Positions 1 to 6,481 of a stretch of 6,481 nucleotides of DNA are shown here, piece by piece. How positions within the stretch are numbered: position 1 is the first letter of the stretch; every line of letters starts with the position of its first letter. Source of the stretch: Acidobacteriota bacterium (lineage in GTDB: Bacteria; Acidobacteriota; UBA6911); contig JAIRVC010000030.1 of NCBI GenBank assembly GCA_031254095.1, positions 1 through 6,481 on the forward strand. Direction: 5' to 3'. A model generated the notes under the pieces. It was given only the letters and a program-made list of their open reading frames with translations, made no database searches and was not told the origin of the DNA. The position numbers and the translations under genes were made by a program.

Positions 1-121
1 CAGGCGAATTACTTCGTTGCGCGGTGCTCGTAACCTCAACATATTTCTGTATATGCCTCGGTTCCTGCGCTCCGTGCGCCTCGCACTTCATCCCGCTCAG
101 GCAATTAATCAGCGTTTCCCT
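1..121. repeat. Dispersed palindromic repeat, copy 1 (left end cut by window edge)
   Basis: This stretch matches 3451-3571 in the same orientation with 8 mismatches and no gaps over 124 aligned positions (1-124), about 94% identity. The match includes the four bases TAAT just past the terminus and stops there, so this is a true element end. The end at about 92-121 is the reverse complement of the opposite end of copy 2, apart from one extra T, so the full element has inverted ends and its outer left arm lies outside this window. The centre has short complementary arms, CATAT and ATATG, around a 6-nt spacer. No open reading frame in it looks real. It is probably a non-autonomous MITE- or REP-like element; no family name can be assigned from sequence alone. 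Confidence 0.85.
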
Positions 122-273
122 AATACGGGTTGACGTCGGAACGCGGCGCATCCCGCCTTCTGACGTTGCGATCCGGCACGCTTTCGTCGTACTCCGCAAT
201 ACTGTCCTTGAGCGCGCCGACGGCGTTTTTAAGCGACAAAACGTCAAGCGATTGTTGTTCATTGTTGTTCCAT
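120..273 (-). pseudogene. Degraded 5' fragment of an HI0074-type (HEPN) nucleotidyltransferase substrate-binding protein gene
   Basis: Read leftwards from an ATG at 271-273, the DNA starts Met-Glu-Gln-Gln and then hits TGA, because a 10-bp unit (251-260 and 261-270) is exactly duplicated. Removing one unit restores a frame starting MEQQSLDVLSLKNAVGALKD and continuing through a helix-like stretch to an Arg-Asp-Ala, then losing sense and ending at a TAG (120-122) formed at the edge of the repeat element. From memory, this resembles the N-terminus of HI0074-family proteins, which have a Ser-Leu-Lys-Asn-Ala helix followed by Arg-Asp-Ala-Val-Ile-Gln-Arg-Phe-Glu-Phe. Those are HEPN-fold partners of small nucleotidyltransferases, in some cases toxin-antitoxin pairs. 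An AGGGAAGG purine stretch at 278-285 would have served as ribosome binding site. The frame is also open without a stop from an ATG at 321-323 (67 residues), so translation of a short product is not excluded. Family assignment is an inference from about 40 residues. Confidence 0.45.
251..270. repeat. Exact 10-bp tandem duplication
   Basis: The unit ATTGTTGTTC occurs twice in a row. On the minus strand it lies directly after the ATG at 271-273 of the HI0074-like remnant and shifts the frame by one, bringing TGA in as the fifth codon. A slippage duplication is the simplest explanation for this gene's loss. Confidence 0.9.
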
Positions 274-305
274 GACGCCTTCCCTGCGCGCCGGCGGCGT
301 TCAAT

Positions 306-323
306 ATTTTCCAAATTTTCCAA
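306..323. repeat. Exact 9-bp tandem duplication
   Basis: ATTTTCCAA is repeated twice without interruption in the AT-rich leader upstream of the exported-protein gene. It is one of three exact two-copy tandem duplications within about 155 bp. Confidence 0.85.
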
Positions 324-333
324 AAGAAAAACG

Positions 334-363
334 ATGCCATTTTACGAGATTCCGCAGTAGAAT
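334..363 (+). promoter_or_regulatory. Weak candidate sigma70-type promoter for the exported-protein gene
   Basis: TAGAAT at 358-363 matches the -10 consensus at 5 of 6 positions. ATGCCA at 334-339 matches the -35 consensus at 4 of 6, with an 18-nt spacer. This would start transcription near 370 and leave a leader of about 45 nt containing the 14-bp duplication. Such matches are common by chance, so this is only a candidate. Confidence 0.22.
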
Positions 364-376
364 CGACCTTTGTGCT

Positions 377-404
377 TTTGTACTTTCAAGTTTGTACTTT
401 CAAG
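377..404 (+). repeat. Exact 14-bp tandem duplication ending in the Shine-Dalgarno sequence
   Basis: TTTGTACTTTCAAG occurs at 377-390 and again at 391-404. The last three bases of the second copy (AAG) run into GAGG to make the AAGGAGG ribosome binding site. The first copy is followed by TTTG and makes no such site. Confidence 0.92.
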
Positions 405-408
405 GAGG
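402..408 (+). promoter_or_regulatory. Ribosome binding site of the exported-protein gene
   Basis: AAGGAGG is a near-ideal Shine-Dalgarno sequence, 6 nt before the ATG at 415. It decides the start: the frame is open further upstream, to a TTG at 370, but nothing resembling a ribosome binding site or signal peptide supports the longer form. Confidence 0.88.
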
Positions 409-414
409 CAGGCG

Positions 415-1431
415 ATGCGACCGAAATTTTCGAAAACGATTTTTATGCTGACGGCGGTTTTTCTATCGGCGGCTTTTAACGCGACGGCGGCCCCGGAGCC
501 TGAATGGAATCCGGCTGTTAAGGGCTGCGACAGGGCGTGTCTGATTGAAATCATGGACGGGTACATGAACGCGATTTTCAAACGCGATCCGGGAGTTGTT
601 CCCGCGCTGGCCATCGACGCAAGAATGACTGAAAATACCGGCGTGATGGATGTCGGCGAGGGCATGTTGTGGCGTTCAAAGGTCGAGCCGACCAGCTTTA
701 AAATCTATGTCGCCGATCCAGTCGCGGGACAGGTCGCGCAACAGGCGCGGCTCAAAATCGGAGGCCAGGACGCGCTGGTAGCGGTTCGGCTGAAAATCGA
801 TCGCGGTAAAATTCATGAAATCGAGCACCTTTACAGCCGCGATGTCAACGCGGCGGCCATTCCGCTTTTGACGACTCCGCGGACGATCCTGACAACGGAT
901 ATCCCGACCGCCGAACGAGGCACACGCGATATTCTTCTTCGCGCCGCCAACTCATATTTTGACGCGCTGGAGGGCGACAACGGCGCGATCGGAGCGTTTG
1001 GCGACGACTGCATCCGGCACGAAAACGGCTATCAGACGGTGAACAATCCGCCACCTGGCGGCCGGATGATGCCTGCGCCGATGGTTCCTGATCCAAATAC
1101 GGAACAGGGGCAGGAACAACTCAGGTTCAGCATGTTGACCTGCAAACAGCAAATTGATTCGAAAACGTTCGCGTATATGAAGCGTATCCGTCCACGCCGG
1201 GCGCTGATTATTGATGAACAGAAAGGGCTGGTTGCCACGTTCCCGCTCTTTGTTCATGACGGCACGCGCAGGGGCGCGAAACCGGACGATCCTCCGGGAA
1301 TGCTGCAAAATCTTGTAACGATGGAAACTTTTTCCATTCGCGGCGGGCTGATTCGTCATGTGGAAGCGTTTCCGTTCGTCACTTTGCCATATGGGCTGGG
1401 CGACGGCTGGACGACAGGCTCGGGGCGATAA
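415..1431 (+). CDS. Predicted exported protein with two NTF2/SnoaL-like domains (DUF8021-like)
   Basis: The 338-residue product begins with a Sec-type signal peptide: basic residues at 2-7, a hydrophobic core at about 9-21, and Ala-Thr-Ala at 23-25 as a likely signal peptidase I site. There is no lipobox cysteine, so it is probably soluble in the periplasm or secreted. Two related segments follow, about 36-140 and 170-325. Each starts with a helix (IMDGYMNAIFKRDP; AANSYFDALEGDNG) and carries an Asn-Gly-type loop in a similar place (Thr-Glu-Asn-Thr-Gly at 72-76; His-Glu-Asn-Gly at 202-205). They end in beta-rich stretches such as ALVAVRLKIDRGKIHEIEH and GLVATFPLFVHDG. This is the plan of a tandem NTF2-like (cone-shaped alpha+beta) fold, and wording such as YVADPVAGQV recalls DUF8021 proteins of bacteria and fungi. 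Cysteines 38, 42, 199 and 243 could form disulfides after export. No catalytic residues can be named and the function is unknown. The gene stands alone on its strand, converging on atpC. Confidence 0.85.
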   Translation: MRPKFSKTIFMLTAVFLSAAFNATAAPEPEWNPAVKGCDRACLIEIMDGYMNAIFKRDPGVVPALAIDARMTENTGVMDVGEGMLWRSKVEPTSFKIYVADPVAGQVAQQARLKIGGQDALVAVRLKIDRGKIHEIEHLYSRDVNAAAIPLLTTPRTILTTDIPTAERGTRDILLRAANSYFDALEGDNGAIGAFGDDCIRHENGYQTVNNPPPGGRMMPAPMVPDPNTEQGQEQLRFSMLTCKQQIDSKTFAYMKRIRPRRALIIDEQKGLVATFPLFVHDGTRRGAKPDDPPGMLQNLVTMETFSIRGGLIRHVEAFPFVTLPYGLGDGWTTGSGR

Positions 1432-1454
1432 ATTTTTCTTGCTCGCAGTCAGCA

Positions 1455-1496
1455 TTGCAGTCATGCCTGTCTGCATCCAGACAGGCATGACTGCAA
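1455..1496. repeat. Perfect 19-bp inverted repeat, possible bidirectional terminator between convergent genes
   Basis: The arms 1455-1473 (TTGCAGTCATGCCTGTCTG) and 1478-1496 are exact reverse complements around a 4-nt loop (CATC). The repeat lies in the 69-bp gap between the stop of the exported-protein gene (1431) and the stop of atpC (1501), so it would form a very stable hairpin at the 3' end of both transcripts. No U-tract follows it in either direction, so it is not a textbook intrinsic terminator. It may block 3' exonucleases or read-through, or be a dispersed palindrome that landed here. The repeat is certain; the role is inferred. Confidence 0.7.
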
Positions 1497-1500
1497 GCGA

Positions 1501-1932
1501 TTACTTGTGCGGCCGTCTGAGGGTTACGTTTTTGGCGGCTTGTATGCGGCTGATTGCGCGCATCATGGCGAGCTCGGTTGCGGCGTAGTCCACGTTGGGA
1601 TCGCCGGATTTCAGCAGTTTTTCCGCGCGAGTTTTGGCTTCCTCCGCGCGTTTCAGATCAATATCGGAAGAAAGCTCGGCCGTCTGCGCCAGAATCACCA
1701 CGCGGCCGGGAAGCACTTCGATAAATCCCCAGGAACAGAAAACATCTTCCATCGTTTCGCCGGACTTGAAGATGATTTCACCAATGCCCAACTCCGCCAA
1801 AAGGGGCGCGTGTCCGGGCAGAATGCCGAGGTATCCTGTCAGCGCGGGAACGATAATTGAATCAACGTCGCCGCTGAATACCTGTTTGTCCGCGGTCACA
1901 ATTTCAAGATGTATCTTTTCCGGTATTGCCAT
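1501..1932 (-). CDS. atpC: F1F0-ATP synthase epsilon subunit
   Basis: The 143-residue product is the epsilon subunit of the F1 central stalk. It binds gamma and the c-ring, and in many bacteria its C-terminal helices restrain ATP hydrolysis. Residues 1 to about 87 form the usual beta-sandwich start, including the family hallmark GYLGILPGHAPLLAEL (33-48) and the strand region VVILAQTAE (78-86). From about 92 the sequence is helical and charged (LKRAEEAKTRAEKLLKSG, then a second helix at 115-134), so the full two-helix C-terminal domain is present. Length is normal for the family. It is the last gene of the operon, 63 bp after atpD; its ATG has only a weak upstream GAAAG-type ribosome binding site, so translation may depend partly on atpD. 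Trp68 stands where a Gly is commonly found (SWGFIEV against the usual GGFVEV), a small departure. Confidence 0.96.
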   Translation of the reverse strand: MAIPEKIHLEIVTADKQVFSGDVDSIIVPALTGYLGILPGHAPLLAELGIGEIIFKSGETMEDVFCSWGFIEVLPGRVVILAQTAELSSDIDLKRAEEAKTRAEKLLKSGDPNVDYAATELAMMRAISRIQAAKNVTLRRPHK

Positions 1933-1939
1933 TTTAACT

Positions 1940-1995
1940 TTCAGTGTTCAGATTGAAGTTCAATAAAAATCCACAATCAGCAATCCAAAATTTAT
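1940..1995. repeat. Degenerate 7-nt tandem repeats in the atpD-atpC gap
   Basis: Between the two genes the sequence can be cut into 7-nt units. AATCCAC, AATCAGC, AATCCAA and AATTTAT run without a gap from 1968 to 1995, ending exactly at the atpD stop codon. TTCAGTG and TTCAGAT at 1940-1953 fall in the same register. Only AAT or TTCAG is well kept. It resembles the short heptanucleotide repeats seen in intergenic DNA of cyanobacteria and some other phyla, but there are few units here and they are imperfect. Confidence 0.45.
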
Positions 1996-3571
<1,576 letters not shown>

Positions 3572-3656
3572 AATTTATTCTTACCTATAACTTCATCCCG
3601 GAATTTATACGATGATTCACATCGAATTTTTCCGCCCGCTGACCGCCGCGAGGCGG
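3572..3656. other. Remainder of the atpG-atpD gap with a short hairpin at the atpG stop
   Basis: These 85 bp between the repeat element and the atpG stop codon hold no gene. At 3643-3656 the complementary arms CCGCC and GGCGG enclose a 4-nt loop, immediately after the atpG TAG on the minus strand. An A-run rather than a U-run follows in the transcript, so it is not a standard terminator. I found no convincing promoter here for atpD-atpC. Confidence 0.5.
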
Positions 3657-4511
3657 CTATTGCCCCGCGCCGCTGACCACTTCGATCAGCTCTCTGGTGA
3701 TGCCGGCCTGCCGGATCTTGTTTGCGTACAAAGTAAGACCGTCGATCATCTCGGCGGCGTTGTTTGTGGCTGCTTCCATGGCGGACATGCGCGCGCCATG
3801 TTCGGACGCGGCCGCTTCCAGAAGGGCCCGGAAAACCTGCGCTTCCACGGATCTCGGCAGAAGCCCCGCGAAGATTTTCTCAGGAGGCTCGTCGTAAATA
3901 TATTCGAGCGTTTTATCGCTGTCCGGATTTTCAATGTGCTCAATCGGCAATAGCCGTTCACGCACAATACGCTGCTGCACAACCGATTTAAATTCGTTGT
4001 AAAGAAGCCATATTTCGTCTGTTTCCCCGTTGCAGAAGTCGTCGATAAGAGTTTTGGTTATGGCCGCGGCGTCGGCGAATGTCAGATTCTGCAGCTCATT
4101 AACGGCTTCGCTGCGTACCGGATATGGCCGCCGCCTGAAAAAATCACGGGCGCGTTTACCCAGAATATTAAGTTCAACGGTTTTATCGGAATGGTCTCCC
4201 AGAAATTCAAGAGCGCTTCTTATTATATTCGTGTTGTAAGCGCCGCACATGCCCCGGTCGGCGGTGATCACGACCAGTTCGATTTTTTCGACTTTCTCTC
4301 TGTGGGCAAGAAGCGGGTGCGCATCCTCCGGCACGCGCCCCGCGAGGCTTTTAAGCACTTCCGTTATATGCCTCGCGTATGGCCGCGCGGCGATTACGCG
4401 TTCCTGGGCGCGCCTCAAGCGGGCCGCGGAAACGAATTTCATCGCCCGTGTAATCTGCTGGATGTTTTTGGCGCTTCGAATGCGCCGACGTATATCCCTT
4501 ACATTTGCCAT
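3657..4511 (-). CDS. atpG: F1F0-ATP synthase gamma subunit (rotor shaft)
   Basis: The 284-residue product is the central shaft that turns inside the alpha3beta3 ring and couples proton flow to catalysis. The N-terminal helix starts MANVRDIRRRIRSAKNIQQI and continues to about residue 58, and the C-terminal helix covers about 210-282; together they make the antiparallel coiled coil. The Rossmann-like middle carries the conserved ITADRGMCGAYN (82-93), and the family's C-terminal signature ITRELIEVVSGA is at 271-282. Length is normal and there is no chloroplast-type redox insert. It starts 13 bp after the atpA stop with no strong ribosome binding site, which suggests translational coupling to atpA. 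It ends with TAG at 3657-3659, while the other atp genes here use TAA. Confidence 0.97.
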   Translation of the reverse strand: MANVRDIRRRIRSAKNIQQITRAMKFVSAARLRRAQERVIAARPYARHITEVLKSLAGRVPEDAHPLLAHREKVEKIELVVITADRGMCGAYNTNIIRSALEFLGDHSDKTVELNILGKRARDFFRRRPYPVRSEAVNELQNLTFADAAAITKTLIDDFCNGETDEIWLLYNEFKSVVQQRIVRERLLPIEHIENPDSDKTLEYIYDEPPEKIFAGLLPRSVEAQVFRALLEAAASEHGARMSAMEAATNNAAEMIDGLTLYANKIRQAGITRELIEVVSGAGQ

Positions 4512-4524
4512 AAAATCAACGCCG

Positions 4525-6051
4525 TTAAGCGGCCGCGCCTCGCGACGCCGCGTATCTATCGCCGAATTCCTTCAGCGCTTCAATTAATTCGGCTTTCAGC
4601 GCGTCGCTGAGAGCTTTTTCCGCCTCAAGTTTTTGCATTAAAGGCTTTTTGGAGAGATCGAGAAAGTCCAGCATTTCCTTCAGGAACGCCCCTTCTTCCC
4701 CGGCTTTCAGATTGTCCGTGAAGCCCTGCGTTCCGGCGAAAATTGAAATAACCTGCTGAATCACGCCGAGCGGCTGATATTGATTCTGCTTCAGGATTTC
4801 CGTCAGATGCTCTCCGCGCGCAAGCTGCGCCTGTGTGGCCTTGTCCAGATCCGAACCAAACTGCGCGAACGCCGCGAGTTCGCGGTACTGCGCCAGTTCC
4901 AGGCGCAGAGTTCCGGCAACCTGTTTCATTGCCTTGATCTGCGCGTTTCCGCCAACGCGGCTCACGGAGTTGCCCACATGGATGGCGGGGCGGACGCCCG
5001 AATGGAACAGATCGGATTCCAGAAATATCTGCCCGTCGGTGATCGAAATGACGTTTGTTGGAATGTATCCGGAAATGTCGCCGGCCTGCGTTTCAATTAT
5101 CGGAAGCGCCGTCAGCGATCCGCCGCCTTTCTCCGCGTTCATTTTTGCCGCCCGTTCCAGCAGGCGGGAATGCAGGTAGAAAACGTCGCCAGGATAGGCT
5201 TCGCGTCCCGGCGGCCGCCGCAGAAGCAGCGAAATTTCGCGATAGGCCGCGGCGTGCTTTGAAAGATCGTCGTAAACTACAAGCGCGTGCTGACCGCGAT
5301 CGCGGAAGTACTCGCCGATTGTGCAGCCGGAATAAGGAGCGACATACTGCATGGTCGCGGGATCTGAAGCGGAGGCGGAAACAACCACGGTCTTTTGCAT
5401 CACTCCGTAATCGGTAAGCGTCTTTACGACCTGGGCTACGGTGGAGCGCTTCTGTCCGATAGCGACGTAGATGCAGATAACGTTGGTATTTTTCTGATTG
5501 ATTATGGCATCGATGGCAATCGCGGTTTTACCGGTCTGCCGGTCGCCGATAATCAGCTCGCGCTGGCCGCGTCCGATGTGAATCATGGAATCAATCGCCT
5601 TGAGTCCGGTCTGCAAAGGCTCTTTCACCGGCTGGCGATCGATCACGCCCGGAGCGATGCGCTCAATGGCGGCGTATTCATCCGTCTCAATGGGGCCGCG
5701 TTCGTCGATTGGTTCGCCCAAAGCGTTTACGACGCGCCCGACCATGGCCTCGCCCACGGGAACCGACATGATTCGCCGCGTCCGGCGGACGATGTCTCCT
5801 TCGGCGATTTTTGTATGTTCGCCGAAAAGCACGATGCCGACATTGTCTTCCTCAAGGTTCAACGCAATTCCCTTGACGTCGTGAGGAAGTTCGAGCAATT
5901 CGCCGGCCATCACATTATCGAGTCCGTAAGCGCGGGCTATGCCGTCGCCGACGGAAATCACGACGCCCGTTTCGTTGACCGTTACGCCCGCCTGATAATC
6001 CTTTATACGTTCTTTCAGTATCTTGCTGATTTCATCCGCTTTGATCTGCAT
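4525..6051 (-). CDS. atpA: F1F0-ATP synthase alpha subunit
   Basis: The 508-residue product alternates with beta in the F1 hexamer; it binds nucleotide without catalysis and lends an arginine to each active site. The start [19 protein letters not shown] is typical of the family and includes the N-terminal helix that contacts the delta subunit. Landmarks are the beta-barrel (about 25-95), Walker A GDRQTGKT (169-176), Walker B LVVYDD (257-262), the segment [20 protein letters not shown] (281-300), and the arginine finger in NSVSRVGG (Arg365). The C-terminal helical bundle includes [18 protein letters not shown] (396-413). Length is normal and nothing is missing. It lies 23 bp after atpH, and GGAGA at 6061-6065 on the minus strand, 9 nt before the ATG, serves as ribosome binding site. 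Confidence 0.98.
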   Translation of the reverse strand: MQIKADEISKILKERIKDYQAGVTVNETGVVISVGDGIARAYGLDNVMAGELLELPHDVKGIALNLEEDNVGIVLFGEHTKIAEGDIVRRTRRIMSVPVGEAMVGRVVNALGEPIDERGPIETDEYAAIERIAPGVIDRQPVKEPLQTGLKAIDSMIHIGRGQRELIIGDRQTGKTAIAIDAIINQKNTNVICIYVAIGQKRSTVAQVVKTLTDYGVMQKTVVVSASASDPATMQYVAPYSGCTIGEYFRDRGQHALVVYDDLSKHAAAYREISLLLRRPPGREAYPGDVFYLHSRLLERAAKMNAEKGGGSLTALPIIETQAGDISGYIPTNVISITDGQIFLESDLFHSGVRPAIHVGNSVSRVGGNAQIKAMKQVAGTLRLELAQYRELAAFAQFGSDLDKATQAQLARGEHLTEILKQNQYQPLGVIQQVISIFAGTQGFTDNLKAGEEGAFLKEMLDFLDLSKKPLMQKLEAEKALSDALKAELIEALKEFGDRYAASRGAAA

Positions 6052-6060
6052 ACCACAGGT

Positions 6061-6065
6061 TCTCC
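6061..6065 (-). promoter_or_regulatory. Ribosome binding site of atpA
   Basis: On the minus strand GGAGA lies 9 nt upstream of the atpA ATG in the 23-bp gap after atpH. Position and sequence support the annotated start. Confidence 0.65.
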
Positions 6066-6074
6066 AGATTGGAG

Positions 6075-6481
6075 TTAAATACCGACTGTTTGCACAACGG
6101 CCTGTCCTTCCATAAGACGGCGCTTCATTTCCTCAAGCTGCGTCCTGACCGAGCCGTCATAAACCGTATTGCCAACGCTTACCACCATTCCGCCAAGAAG
6201 ATTCTCATCGGTTTCAACAGCCCCCGCTATAACGGTCTTCCCGGTAATCTTCCCAAGCCTCTTTTCAATCCGCCCGATGCCGTCGCGATCCAGCGGCGTT
6301 GCCGTAACAATTTTGGCGGACATAATTCCCTTGTTCTTGTTTACAAGTTCAATAAAACGATCCGCAACGCGCGGCAGCAAGTGTAGCCGGTTGCGTTCGA
6401 GCAGAACGCGCAGGAAGTTGGACGCAATCGGCGTCAGGGGCTGTTCCGCCAGAAGCGCGTCCAGCAGTGTCTCTTTCACGT
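6075..6481 (-). CDS. atpH: F1F0-ATP synthase delta subunit, 5' part beyond the window
   Basis: About 135 C-terminal codons of the delta (OSCP-like) subunit are present; roughly the first 45 residues of a normal 175-185-residue protein lie past the right edge. The codon at 6477-6479 is an internal GTG (Val), not a start. Delta sits on top of the alpha3beta3 hexamer and ties it to the peripheral b-subunit stalk. Visible family features are the helix [20 protein letters not shown] that ends the N-terminal domain, a following helix to about NKNKG, the strand region IVTATPLD, and the C-terminal part with Gly-Gly-Met-Val-Val-Ser-Val-Gly-Asn before Tyr-Asp-Gly-Ser-Val. These match the usual GGxxxxxG...DGS pattern. 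The position directly upstream of atpA agrees. Confidence 0.95.
   Translation of the reverse strand, partial: VKETLLDALLAEQPLTPIASNFLRVLLERNRLHLLPRVADRFIELVNKNKGIMSAKIVTATPLDRDGIGRIEKRLGKITGKTVIAGAVETDENLLGGMVVSVGNTVYDGSVRTQLEEMKRRLMEGQAVVQTVGI

Noticed and set aside
24..275. Plus-strand 83-codon open frame starting in repeat copy 1
   Set aside because: The first part is element sequence and the rest is antisense to the HI0074-like remnant; the corresponding frame at copy 2 runs into unrelated sequence.
370..414. TTG-initiated extension of the exported-protein gene by 15 residues
   Set aside because: AAGGAGG 6 nt before the ATG at 415 and a clean signal peptide from that Met settle the start; the extension would be encoded by the 14-bp duplication.
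952..1488. Minus-strand 178-codon open frame opposite the exported-protein gene
   Set aside because: It is the complement of a gene with a strong ribosome binding site, signal peptide and fold pattern, runs into the 19-bp hairpin, and its translation shows no recognisable pattern.
3643..3656. Hairpin after atpG as an intrinsic terminator
   Set aside because: The stem is only 5-6 bp and is followed by A-rich, not U-rich, sequence in the transcript; termination here would cut off atpD and atpC.
5395..6078. Plus-strand 227-codon open frame
   Set aside because: It is antisense to the most conserved part of atpA; long antisense frames are common opposite GC-rich conserved genes.

Overview
The window holds the downstream part of a bacterial F1F0-ATP synthase operon on the minus strand, in the order atpH (cut by the right edge), atpA, atpG, atpD, atpC. 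This order is the conserved bacterial one, and the protein signatures leave no doubt about identity. All four complete F1 subunits look intact: Walker A and B motifs, the catalytic glutamate in beta, the arginine finger in alpha, and both gamma signature segments are present. The proteins encoded together form the delta stalk, the alpha3beta3 catalytic ring and the gamma/epsilon rotor; the membrane genes (atpB, E, F) would be expected beyond the right edge. By eye the base composition is moderately GC-rich. The style of the Atp proteins, the lipid-free Sec signal on the neighbouring gene and the repeat-rich intergenic DNA suggest a Gram-negative-type bacterium; Acidobacteriota is my best guess, held with low confidence.

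Layout from left to right. Positions 1-121: one copy of a palindromic dispersed repeat, cut by the left edge. Positions 120-323: a minus-strand remnant that looks like the start of an HI0074-type (HEPN) nucleotidyltransferase-partner gene, damaged by a 10-bp tandem duplication just after its start codon and ending in the repeat. Positions 125-414 also carry three exact two-copy tandem duplications (10, 9 and 14 bp). Positions 415-1431, plus strand: a predicted exported protein with two NTF2/SnoaL-like domains. It converges on the ATP synthase operon, and a perfect 19-bp inverted repeat (1455-1496) sits in the 69-bp gap. Then, on the minus strand: atpC (1501-1932), a 63-bp gap with degenerate 7-nt repeats, atpD (1996-3405), a 251-bp gap holding a complete second copy of the dispersed repeat, atpG (3657-4511), atpA (4525-6051) and partial atpH (6075-6481).

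The coding content is ordinary housekeeping, and I do not see an undescribed gene system. The parts worth a second look are non-coding: the imperfect-palindrome element of about 147 bp present in two direct copies 3.45 kb apart, one of them inside the atp operon with its end about 5 nt from the atpD ribosome binding site; the pseudogene next to the other copy; the cluster of tandem duplications; and the long perfect hairpin between the convergent genes.
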